Origin: Pseudoduganella dura
GTDB lineage: Bacteria > Pseudomonadota > Gammaproteobacteria > Burkholderiales > Burkholderiaceae_D
Length of the DNA stretch: 64,000 bases
Assembly (NCBI RefSeq): GCF_009727155.1
Contig: NZ_WNWM01000002.1
Location: 6,324,001 to 6,388,000 of the forward strand
Direction: 5' to 3'
The notes under the pieces are model-generated. The model saw nothing but the letters and a program-made list of their open reading frames with translations. It was not told the origin of the DNA and did no database searches. This document shows positions 9,628 to 17,208 of this stretch, piece by piece (within the stretch, counting starts at the first letter, position 1; each line of letters begins with the position of its first letter). The position numbers and the translations under genes are program-made.

Positions 9628-11394
9628 ATGATCTGCCATAACGAAGCAACGCGCGAACCCGCGCGCCTGGACGCCCTGCACAAACTCGACCTGCTCGATA
9701 CGCCGCCTTCCGAGGCATTCGACCGCATCACGCGCATGGCTGCGCAGATGTTCGGCCTGCCCGTGGCCGCCGTGTCGCTGACCGATACCGACCGGCAGTG
9801 GTTCAAATCGCGCGTTGGCGTGGAGCACTGGTCGATTCCCCGCCTGCGGGCGCCATGCGCCACGGTGGCCGATTCGGCATCGTTCCTTGTCATTCCCGAC
9901 CTGGCCGAGGACCCCGAGTTCCGCGACAGCCACCTGGCGCGCAACGGCGTGCGCTTCTACGCCGGCGCGCCGCTGACGACGCGCGACGGCCACGCGCTGG
10001 GGGCGATGTGCGTGCTGGGCACGGCGCCGCGCCAGATCACGGAAGCTGAACGCGGCGTGCTGACCGACCTGGCGGCCATGGTGATGGCGCAGATCGAGCT
10101 GCAGCATGCGATGGGCCGCATCGATCCGATCAGCGGCCTGCCCAATCGCAACCAGTACATCGACGATTTCCGCGACCTGGAGAAAGACCGTCTGCGCGGC
10201 GAGGAGCGGCTGGCGATGCTGGTGCACCTGGCCAGCGCCGAACAGCTGGCCAACGCGGCGCGGGTGATGGGGTCGTCGTACGTGGACGGGCTGGTAAGCG
10301 AGGCCGTGCGCTCGTTCCGCGCCGAGTTCGGCGCCGACGGCAAGATGTACCACGTGGCCGCCACCCACTTCATCGTGGTCGTGGCGCCCGCTCTGTCGCT
10401 GGACGAATGCCACGTGCGTCTCGAGCGCTGGCTGCAGGGCCGGGATGCCTGGTCGACTTCGCGCTTCGTGACGACCCCGGCGGTCGGCATTGCGCCGTTC
10501 GCCGTCGGCGAGGCCGATGCGCTGGACGTGCTGCGCATCGCGCAGGGCGCGGTGCACGACGCCTATGCCACCGGCGCCAGCGTGGCGGTGTATTCCCCGG
10601 CGCAGGATGCCGCCTATCGCCGGCGCTTCACGCTGCTTACCGAATTCGGTAGTGCGCTGGAATCGCCCAACCAGCTGAGGCTCGTATACCAGCCCCGCAT
10701 CGACCTGGCGACCGGCGCCTGCATCGGCGCCGAGGCGCTGCTGCGCTGGTGCCACCCCGAACTGGGCGGGGTGCCGCCGGGCGAATTCATGCCGATCGTC
10801 GAGCAGACCTCGATGGCCCGTGCCGCCACCGCCTGGGTGGTCGATGCCGCGCTGCGCCAGCTGCGCGCCTGGCAGGATATGGGCATCGCGCTCACGCTGT
10901 CGGTCAACGTGGCCGCGCCGAACCTGCTGGAAACCGATTTCGCGCAGCTCATCGAGGCGCGGCTGAAGGCGCACGGCGTGGCGCCGGCGCTGCTCGAGCT
11001 GGAAATCACGGAGAGCGCGGCAATGGGCAACCAGAGCGCGGCGGATCGCACGCTTGCCGCATTGCACGCTGTCGGCGTGCGGATCGCGATCGACGATTTC
11101 GGCACCGGCTACAGCAGCCTGTCGTACCTGCAGAGCATTCCCGCCCATGTGGTGAAGATCGACCAGAGTTTCGTGCGCGGCATCGAGACGGACGAGCGCA
11201 AGCGCGCGCTGGTCGGCACGATGGTCTCGCTGTCGCACGACCTGGGCTACAGCGTGGTGGCCGAGGGCGTGGAAACCGAAGCCGCGGCCGCGCTGGTACG
11301 CGCCGCCGGCTGCGACGAGGCACAGGGCTGGCTGTACGCGCGGGCGCTGGAACCGGCGCAGTTCGCCGCATGGCACGCCGCGCGCGCACTGTAG
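9628..11394 (+). CDS. GAF - degenerate GGDEF - EAL protein (predicted c-di-GMP phosphodiesterase)
   Basis: A 588-residue cytoplasmic protein without membrane segments. Residues 1 to about 165 form a GAF domain (start RLDALHKLDLLDTPPSEAFD, later FYAGAPL and GAMCVLG). Residues from about 165 to 335 have the length and opening of a GGDEF domain (DPISGLPNRNQ) but no GGDEF signature, so this part is unlikely to make c-di-GMP. The C-terminal EAL domain is complete: GAEALLRW, SVNVAAP, LEITES, DDFGTGYSSL, KIDQSFV, EGVETE and AQGW. The likely reaction is c-di-GMP hydrolysis under control of a ligand or redox signal at the GAF domain. It is monocistronic. Confidence 0.88.
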   Translation: MICHNEATREPARLDALHKLDLLDTPPSEAFDRITRMAAQMFGLPVAAVSLTDTDRQWFKSRVGVEHWSIPRLRAPCATVADSASFLVIPDLAEDPEFRDSHLARNGVRFYAGAPLTTRDGHALGAMCVLGTAPRQITEAERGVLTDLAAMVMAQIELQHAMGRIDPISGLPNRNQYIDDFRDLEKDRLRGEERLAMLVHLASAEQLANAARVMGSSYVDGLVSEAVRSFRAEFGADGKMYHVAATHFIVVVAPALSLDECHVRLERWLQGRDAWSTSRFVTTPAVGIAPFAVGEADALDVLRIAQGAVHDAYATGASVAVYSPAQDAAYRRRFTLLTEFGSALESPNQLRLVYQPRIDLATGACIGAEALLRWCHPELGGVPPGEFMPIVEQTSMARAATAWVVDAALRQLRAWQDMGIALTLSVNVAAPNLLETDFAQLIEARLKAHGVAPALLELEITESAAMGNQSAADRTLAALHAVGVRIAIDDFGTGYSSLSYLQSIPAHVVKIDQSFVRGIETDERKRALVGTMVSLSHDLGYSVVAEGVETEAAAALVRAAGCDEAQGWLYARALEPAQFAAWHAARAL

Positions 11395-11478
11395 ACATTT
11401 CGCCCACTGGCACCCGGCTGCCTTCTGAACCATACTGACGGCAACGCGGCGGCCGCCGCACTCGTGGAGGAGGATGCG

Positions 11479-11919
11479 ATGAAGCCGATCAGGACGATGG
11501 TGGCGATGGCACTGGCCTGCGCACTGCAGCAGGGCGCCTGGGCCCGGGAAGAGCTGAAATCCGGCGGCGGCGGTGTCAGCTACGTCAGCGGCGGCGTGGG
11601 CAAGGAACAGCAGGAGGCGCTGGCGGCGCGGCGCCCGGAATTCAACCTGTACCTGACCTTCGCCCGCGGCCACAGCGGCGAATTCCTGGCTGACGTGGCG
11701 CTGGAGATCACGGACCGCAAGCGCAACCGGGTGCTGGCAGCCGATGGCGTGGGCCCGCAGGTGCTGGTGAAACTGCCGGCCGGCATGTACTGGGTCAATG
11801 CCACGTTCGGGAACCAGGAGCAGAGCCGCAGCGTGGTCATAGGAAACGAGGCCGCAGGCAAGGGCGGGCGCGAGGTGACGTTCCACTGGAACCCCGCCGA
11901 CCAGGCCACGGTACGATAG
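11479..11919 (+). CDS. Small exported protein with a carboxypeptidase-regulatory-like beta fold, unknown role
   Basis: A 146-residue protein that I do not recognise. It starts with a signal peptide (MKPIRTMVAMALACALQQ, cleavage near GAWA) and should be periplasmic. A strong GGAGGAGG ribosome-binding site supports the ATG at 11479. The mature part is beta-rich (FNLYLTFARG, ADVALEITDR, VLVKLPAGMYWVNATFGN), a pattern like transthyretin or carboxypeptidase-regulatory domains in which a short barrel ends in 'pa GxY.V.A.f'. It is 12 bases upstream of the dehydrogenase gene and probably cotranscribed, but the two products work in different compartments, so the link may be only transcriptional. Confidence 0.6.
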   Translation: MKPIRTMVAMALACALQQGAWAREELKSGGGGVSYVSGGVGKEQQEALAARRPEFNLYLTFARGHSGEFLADVALEITDRKRNRVLAADGVGPQVLVKLPAGMYWVNATFGNQEQSRSVVIGNEAAGKGGREVTFHWNPADQATVR

Positions 11920-11930
11920 GGAGGCGTGCG

Positions 11931-12971
11931 ATGACAGCTCCCCAATCCAACCCGCACCCGGTCCGCGTGGCGATGTTCAGCGCCCAGCCCTACGACCGCC
12001 GGTTCTTCGAGGAAGCGCGGGCGGCAGGCGGACCAGGCCGCGGCGACATCGCGATCGACTACCACGACACCGCGCTGGACATCGGCACCGCCGTGCTGGC
12101 GCAGGGCTGCGGCGCCGTCTGCGTGTTCGTCAACGACGTGCTCGATGCCGCCGTGCTCGAACGGCTGCACGGCGGCGGCGTGCGCGCGATCCTGCTGCGC
12201 TGCGCCGGCTTCAACAACGTGGACCTGGCTGCGCTGGCGCGCCTCGGCATGTTCGCCGCGCGCGTGCCGGCCTATTCGCCGGAAGCGGTGGCCGAGCATG
12301 CGCTGGCGATGATCCTCACGCTGAACCGGCACACGCACCGCGCCTTCAACCGCGTGCGGGAAGGCAATTTCGCGCTCGACGGCCTGCTGGGCTTCACGCT
12401 GCACGGCAAGACGGCCGGCATCGTGGGCACCGGCAAGATCGGCCTTGCCACCGCGCGCATCCTGCGCGGCTTCGGCTGCCGCGTGCTGGGATACGACCCG
12501 TATCCGTCGCCGGCGTTCGAGGCGCTGGGCAGCATGGTTCCGCTGGACGAGCTGCTGGAACTGTCGGACATCGTGTCGCTGCATTGCCCGCTCACCGAAG
12601 CCACGCGCCACCTGGTCAGCCACGCCACGCTCGGCCGGATGAAGGCAGGCGCCATGCTGGTCAATACGTCGCGCGGCGCGCTGGTCGATACCGCCGCCGT
12701 CATCGAGGCGTTGAAGTCGCGCAGGCTGGGCGCGCTGGCGATCGACGTCTACGAGCAGGAGAGCGCACTGTTCTTCCGCGACCATTCGTCCGACATCATC
12801 GCCGACGACGTGTTCGGCCGGCTCACTTCGTTCCCGAACGTGCTGATCACGGGGCACCAGGGATTCTTCACGGTGGAGGCGCTGCGCGAGATCGCGGCCA
12901 TCACCTTCGACAACCTGGCGTGCTGGCGCAGCGGCGGGGCATGCGCCAACATGCTGCCGTCCCCGGACTAG
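11931..12971 (+). CDS. D-lactate dehydrogenase-like 2-hydroxyacid dehydrogenase
   Basis: A 346-residue NAD-dependent dehydrogenase of the D-isomer 2-hydroxyacid family, close to LdhA in length and motifs. The substrate domain has LLRCAGFNNVD, and SPEAVAEHALAM follows. The Rossmann nucleotide loop is GIVGTGKIG, with the acidic residue after strand 2 in GYDPYP. The NTSRGALVDT segment holds the catalytic Arg region, AIDVYEQE the family Glu, and GHQGFFTVEAL the catalytic His. LdhA reduces pyruvate to D-lactate to recycle NADH under low oxygen. Substrate choice within this family is hard to predict, so the lactate assignment is probable and not certain. Confidence 0.8.
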   Translation: MTAPQSNPHPVRVAMFSAQPYDRRFFEEARAAGGPGRGDIAIDYHDTALDIGTAVLAQGCGAVCVFVNDVLDAAVLERLHGGGVRAILLRCAGFNNVDLAALARLGMFAARVPAYSPEAVAEHALAMILTLNRHTHRAFNRVREGNFALDGLLGFTLHGKTAGIVGTGKIGLATARILRGFGCRVLGYDPYPSPAFEALGSMVPLDELLELSDIVSLHCPLTEATRHLVSHATLGRMKAGAMLVNTSRGALVDTAAVIEALKSRRLGALAIDVYEQESALFFRDHSSDIIADDVFGRLTSFPNVLITGHQGFFTVEALREIAAITFDNLACWRSGGACANMLPSPD

Positions 12972-13036
12972 GAGCAGGGCGTTTTCTGCAGGAACTTTTC
13001 GGGCGCGCTATAGTGGTTTTTTCACAAGGAGGAACC

Positions 13037-13822
13037 ATGCACATCGATCTTAGCGGCAAGACCGCCATCGTAACCGGCTCGACCCGCGGCATCGGCTATG
13101 CGATCGCCGCCGGCCTGGCCGGCGCGGGGGCGGATGTCGTCATCACGGGGCGCCAGCAGGCCGACGTCGACGCCGCGCTGGCGCGCCTGCGTGCCGATGC
13201 GCCCGGCGCGCGTGCCCGCGGCCACGCCGTCGACCTGGGCGACGCGGCCGGCTTTGCCCGGCTGCAGGCGGCCGAGCCGGACTGCGACATCCTCGTCAAC
13301 AACCTGGGCGTCTTTGGCCCCCAGCCCTTCGCCGAGATTCCGGACGAGGAGTGGACCCGGTTCTTCGAGGTGAACGTGATGTCCGGCGTGCGTGCCAGCC
13401 GCGCCTGGCTGCCGGGCATGCAGCGCAGGAACTGGGGCCGGATCGTGTTCATCTCGTCCGAATCGGCAATCAACATCCCGGCCGACATGATCCACTACGG
13501 CATGACCAAGACGGCGAACGTGGCGGTCGCCCGCGGGCTGGCGAAGAGCCTGGCGGGCACCGGCATCACCGTCAACTCCGTGCTGCCGGGCCCCACGTTG
13601 TCCGAAGGCGTGCAGCACATGGTGGCGCCGGGTGAAAGCGCCGCCGCGGCGCTGGAGAAGGCCAACGCGTTCGTGCGCGAGCATCGCGCCAGTTCGATCC
13701 TGCAGCGCGTGGCCCTGCCCGAAGAAGTGGCGAACATGGTCGTCTACATCTGCTCGCCGCAAGCTTCGGCCACCACCGGCGCCGCACTGCGCGTCGACGG
13801 CGGTACCGCCGACACGATCTGA
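13037..13822 (+). CDS. SDR-family oxidoreductase
   Basis: A 261-residue short-chain dehydrogenase/reductase of the classical type. It has the nucleotide-binding TGSTRGIGYAIA (residues about 13-24), NNLG, the catalytic Ser in FISSESAINI, and the YxxxK pair (YGMTKTA). The C-terminus closes with GAALRVDGGT. An AAGGAGGA site eight bases upstream fixes the start at 13037. Homologues with this motif set act on many alcohol/ketone substrates, and nothing in the neighbourhood names one. It follows the 2-hydroxyacid dehydrogenase after 65 bases and precedes a small unknown gene by 25 bases, so the three may form one operon. Confidence 0.85.
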   Translation: MHIDLSGKTAIVTGSTRGIGYAIAAGLAGAGADVVITGRQQADVDAALARLRADAPGARARGHAVDLGDAAGFARLQAAEPDCDILVNNLGVFGPQPFAEIPDEEWTRFFEVNVMSGVRASRAWLPGMQRRNWGRIVFISSESAINIPADMIHYGMTKTANVAVARGLAKSLAGTGITVNSVLPGPTLSEGVQHMVAPGESAAAALEKANAFVREHRASSILQRVALPEEVANMVVYICSPQASATTGAALRVDGGTADTI

Positions 13823-13847
13823 ACCCCGACATGAAATGGAAAGACCG

Positions 13848-14246
13848 ATGACCGACGAATCGCTGCGCGCCGTGCTGCGCGAGCTCGCCCGCCATGCCCG
13901 GGGCCTGCACAAGGCCATGCTGGACGTGGAAACCCAATACTTCGGCGCCGTGGGCGGCGTGCTTGAGCACCTGCAGCTGGTGACCAACCATCCGCATTTC
14001 GCCTGGCTGCTGAAGCTGTCGGGCCTGATGGCGGAACTGGACGAGAGGCTCGACGACGACGAGGCCATCGAACCGGCCGACGCGGCGCAGTTCCGCACCG
14101 CGTTCGAGCAGCTGATCGGGCCGCGCGCGGCGATCGACGGCGATTTCCGCAAGCGCTACCTCGCGCTGCTGCACGATGCGCCGGAGGTGGCGATCGCCAA
14201 CGGCCCGCTACGGCAGGCGCTGGCGAAATTGCCGCAGGCAGAGTAG
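13848..14246 (+). CDS. Conserved-looking hypothetical protein, helical, 132 residues
   Basis: I do not recognise this protein. It is soluble, mostly helical and acidic (ELDERLDDDEAIEPAD in the middle), without signal peptide or membrane segment. The ATG at 13848 has GGAAAG six bases upstream; another in-frame ATG at 13836 would add four residues. It begins 25 bases after the dehydrogenase stop. Codon use looks like that of its neighbours, so it is probably a real gene. No enzymatic motif is visible and no function is offered. Confidence 0.6.
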   Translation: MTDESLRAVLRELARHARGLHKAMLDVETQYFGAVGGVLEHLQLVTNHPHFAWLLKLSGLMAELDERLDDDEAIEPADAAQFRTAFEQLIGPRAAIDGDFRKRYLALLHDAPEVAIANGPLRQALAKLPQAE

Positions 14247-14348
14247 GCCCGATCGCGCGCCATCGCCACCGCGCGATGACGTTCGCGGCCGCCGCCATTG
14301 TGCCAACGCCGCGGCAGTCATGGGAAGAAAAACAGCGCCCCATGAAAA

Positions 14349-14370
14349 AGGCCGGGCGAGCGCCCGGCCT
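14349..14370 (-). terminator. Rho-independent terminator of the peptidase/PEP-CTERM unit
   Basis: A perfect 10-bp inverted repeat (AGGCCGGGCG / CGCCCGGCCT) with a two-base centre lies 26 bases beyond the minus-strand peptidase stop. On the minus strand it runs directly into TTTTT. Confidence 0.85.
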
Positions 14371-14395
14371 CAAGGTCATGCGAACCGGCTGACGA

Positions 14396-15823
14396 TTACC
14401 AGCCGATATCCTTCAGCAGCGGCAACGACAGGTCCTTCGGCGGAATCACTTCCTGCGTCAGGTCGGCGTTGATCGACGGTTCCATCAGCTGGTTCGGCGA
14501 AGCGGCCGTGGTGTAATGCGACACCGAAGAGCCCGGCGCGAACGTGGTCGGCGTGTACATCAGGATCCGCTTCTGCTTGTCCGTACCGGCCAGCTGCGAC
14601 GGGTCGGAACCCAGCTTGGCGATGACGCCGGACTTGGTGCGGCTGCGGGCCTTCAGCGCGGCCTTCAGCGCCACGCCGTCCGCCTGCGAAATGCGCACCG
14701 ACGGAATCTTCACGGCCGGATCGCTGCCGCTCATGCCGGCCGGGTCGCCCGGCGCGTTGTCGGCCACGATCATCGCGATCGCGCCGGCCGCCTGCACATT
14801 GGCGGCCTTGATGGCGAAGTTGCAGGTGCCGCGGTCGACCAGCGCGACATTGCCCTTGACGGCGATGGCGTTGGCGCCCGTCAGCGGCGTACAGGCCAGG
14901 CCCGTGTTGGTGGCGTAGTTTTCCACGACCGGCAGGATATCGCCGGTCACGTTCGCGTCGGTGATGCGCGGGCCGAAGCTGGCTTCGCCGAACGCATGCT
15001 CACCGGCCGTGGTGCCGGCCGCCGGGCCGCTGAAGGCCACCAGGCCGCGCGGGCCCAGCACGTTCGGTACGGCCGCATTCACGTTCGGGCCGTCCCACGA
15101 CAGGCCGTCGCCGCTGACCGCGTTCGCCACGCGTTCTTCCTCGCTCAGGTCGATCCACTTCGTGTTGGTGCGGTTGTCCGTCATGAAGTGATCCCACACG
15201 GCCGGCACGCCGGCCCAGTACTCGCCGGTTTCCTCGTCGGTGAAGCTCTGGAAGCCCAGGCCGTGGCCCATTTCGTGCAGCAGCACGGTGACGAAATCGG
15301 TCGCCGTGCCGTGGTTGCCGTCGATGCCCAGGTAGAACGGCGAGCCGGGCAGGCAGTCGGCCGCCAGGCCCAGGCGCGAGTTGAAGCGGGCGCGGATGTC
15401 GGCCATGGCCGGGTTCTGGTCCACGCCGGAGAGCTTGTTGGCGAGCGCGGCCGGGTACCAAGTGTTGGCTTTCGGCGCGTTCGGGAAATCGGAGAACACT
15501 TCCAGCGCACCCGCCGAGCCCAGCGTGGCGCTGTTGGCGGTGCAGTTCAGCGGCTCGAAGCTGGCCTGGATGCGGATCGGCACCGAGCTTTGCAGCTTCG
15601 CGCCCCACAGGTTGGCGGCGTGCGTGAACGCGATCAGGCGCTGTTCGCCCAGCGTGGTGCCGGTGTTGCCGCCGACCGGCGCGGCCGGCGTGGTGTCGTT
15701 GAAGCCCACGCCGGGAAGATTGCCATTGACGATCACGATCTGGGTGGCGGCTTGCGCGGCACCGATGGCGCCGAATGCGAAGGCCAGGGCGGCGGCGACT
15801 TTTTTCATGTTATTGCGCTTCAT
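14396..15823 (-). CDS. Exported zinc metallopeptidase with inserted PA domain
   Basis: A 475-residue secreted protein. A signal peptide (MKRNNMKKVAAALAFAFG, cleavage near AAQA) gives the start; longer in-frame openings have no signal peptide and run into the upstream gene. The zinc-binding helix is LLHEMGHGLGF, an HExxHGLGF pattern near residue 190, with Glu as the catalytic base. Residues about 280-410 form a protease-associated (PA) domain: ALVDRGTCNFAIKAANVQAAGA, then IPSVRISQADG. The C-terminus ends LLKDIGW, a typical end of this peptidase group and not a sorting signal. The gene overlaps the upstream PEP-CTERM protein gene by 14 bases, so the two are co-translated and may act on the same surface substrate. 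Confidence 0.82.
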   Translation of the reverse strand: MKRNNMKKVAAALAFAFGAIGAAQAATQIVIVNGNLPGVGFNDTTPAAPVGGNTGTTLGEQRLIAFTHAANLWGAKLQSSVPIRIQASFEPLNCTANSATLGSAGALEVFSDFPNAPKANTWYPAALANKLSGVDQNPAMADIRARFNSRLGLAADCLPGSPFYLGIDGNHGTATDFVTVLLHEMGHGLGFQSFTDEETGEYWAGVPAVWDHFMTDNRTNTKWIDLSEEERVANAVSGDGLSWDGPNVNAAVPNVLGPRGLVAFSGPAAGTTAGEHAFGEASFGPRITDANVTGDILPVVENYATNTGLACTPLTGANAIAVKGNVALVDRGTCNFAIKAANVQAAGAIAMIVADNAPGDPAGMSGSDPAVKIPSVRISQADGVALKAALKARSRTKSGVIAKLGSDPSQLAGTDKQKRILMYTPTTFAPGSSVSHYTTAASPNQLMEPSINADLTQEVIPPKDLSLPLLKDIGW

Positions 15824-16844
15824 GGCGTGGTTCCTTGGCTTGCGCGGTGCGCGTATTGTTGACCAGTGCATTGGCGGCGTCTTCGCCGGTGACGCAGGCT
15901 TCGGCAAGCGAGCCGTCGGCGTTGCGCGTCACGACCGAATACACGGCCTTGTCGGCCACGCTGGCCGAGCGCGTGCCGTTCTTTGCCACGGTGACCTGCG
16001 GCGCGGCGACGATGCCGCGGGCGAACTTGCGGTCATGCGCCGCGGCGGCGCTCGGCACCAGCGCGCGGTATTCCTCGGCGGTGGGGGCGCGCAGCGCGCC
16101 GCTTTCGGCGTCGCGAACGACGACCAGGCCCTGGTCCTTCGCGACATCGTGGGCCATCGCGCCTTGCGACATGCCCAGTGCCGCCAGTGCCAGGCCGGCG
16201 CCGGCTGCGGCACGGCGGCTGCGGCGCGCGGCAAAGCCCACGGCGCCCAGGCCCAGGCCGAGCATCAGCCAGGTCGACGGTTCGGGCACGGCGGCGATCG
16301 CCACGCTGTCGATGCCGATGTAGTCCGCGTTGCCGACTGGGCCGGTGTAATGGAAGCCGAAGCGGCCGGTGCCAGTGCCGGTGATGTCGGCCGTGTAGCG
16401 GGTCCAGCCGTCAGGGTAGGCGGTGCCGCCGCCCACCGTCAGCAGCGCGGTCGTGAAGCCCGAGGTGCCCGTGCCGCTGCCGGCACTGAACAGCACCTGC
16501 AATGTATCGTTGAAACCTTCCGATGCGCCGTCGCGCGTGTAGAACGTCAGGCGCGTCGCGCCGGTGAGCGTGATTTCCGGCGTGAGCAGCCAGCTGTCGA
16601 CCACTTCGCCCGCCGCGGCGCTGACGAAGCTCGTGGCGATGTACGACGATGCCGCGCCCGCCTGGGCATCGAAAATGCCGGTGTTGCCCTGGAACCAGGA
16701 GTCACTGCCGCTGGCCAATACCCAATTGCCCAGCGTGCCGACATCGTCGAACCCTTCGGTGAGGCTCGTCGGTGGCGTTTCCGCATGCGCGGCAGCCGAT
16801 AGTGTCAGCGCCGCTGATGCAAAGAGAGTGAGGAAGGTTTTCAT
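15810..16844 (-). CDS. PEP-CTERM protein with a long domain after the sorting signal
   Basis: A 344-residue exported protein: signal peptide (MKTFLTLFASAALTLSAAAHA), a beta-rich domain (residues about 25-185; SWFQGNTGIFDAQAG and SWLLTPEI, jelly-roll like), then a textbook PEP-CTERM signal at residues 186-211 (VPEPSTWLMLG, a hydrophobic helix, then ARRSRR). Normally the protein ends there. Here 133 residues follow: a second signal-like stretch (AAAGAGLALAALG, ending AMAH) and a domain beginning KDQGLVVVRDAESGALRAPTAEE. That segment resembles what is elsewhere a separate small exported protein found beside PEP-CTERM genes (the 'post-PEP-CTERM' type, from memory). It looks like a fusion or a lost stop codon. 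The gene overlaps the metallopeptidase gene. Confidence 0.8.
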   Translation of the reverse strand: MKTFLTLFASAALTLSAAAHAETPPTSLTEGFDDVGTLGNWVLASGSDSWFQGNTGIFDAQAGAASSYIATSFVSAAAGEVVDSWLLTPEITLTGATRLTFYTRDGASEGFNDTLQVLFSAGSGTGTSGFTTALLTVGGGTAYPDGWTRYTADITGTGTGRFGFHYTGPVGNADYIGIDSVAIAAVPEPSTWLMLGLGLGAVGFAARRSRRAAAGAGLALAALGMSQGAMAHDVAKDQGLVVVRDAESGALRAPTAEEYRALVPSAAAAHDRKFARGIVAAPQVTVAKNGTRSASVADKAVYSVVTRNADGSLAEACVTGEDAANALVNNTRTAQAKEPRHEAQ

Positions 16845-17208
16845 TGATTCACTTTCATTGACTTGTGGAAGAAGATGCAAATTGTTTTGCAAATTGCAAC
16901 TTGAGTATAAGACCAAGAACTGCCGAGTTGCGCTACCCACGCTTACTAATTGAAATGTTTTCTTGATCCGTATCGAAAATGCAACGCAACAGATTTTGCG
17001 CCGTTGCAAGCCCAGTATCCATGCGGCCTGCAGCCCGGCATATCGCCGCCACGGGACGTAACGGCAGAGTACTCTTGACAAGTAAATCGGCTTGTGCGGC
17101 GTAATAAAAGATAAATAATGTTACTGCGCGGACCGTTCTTGCCGGCATTTCGTGGCGGCATCGATCGCGGGTACAATGCTGCCTTTATTCCTAGTTCCCC
17201 GCTGCCAC

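Noticed and set aside
9517..11886. A 789-codon minus-strand open frame
   Set aside because: Antisense to the GAF-EAL gene, without motifs.
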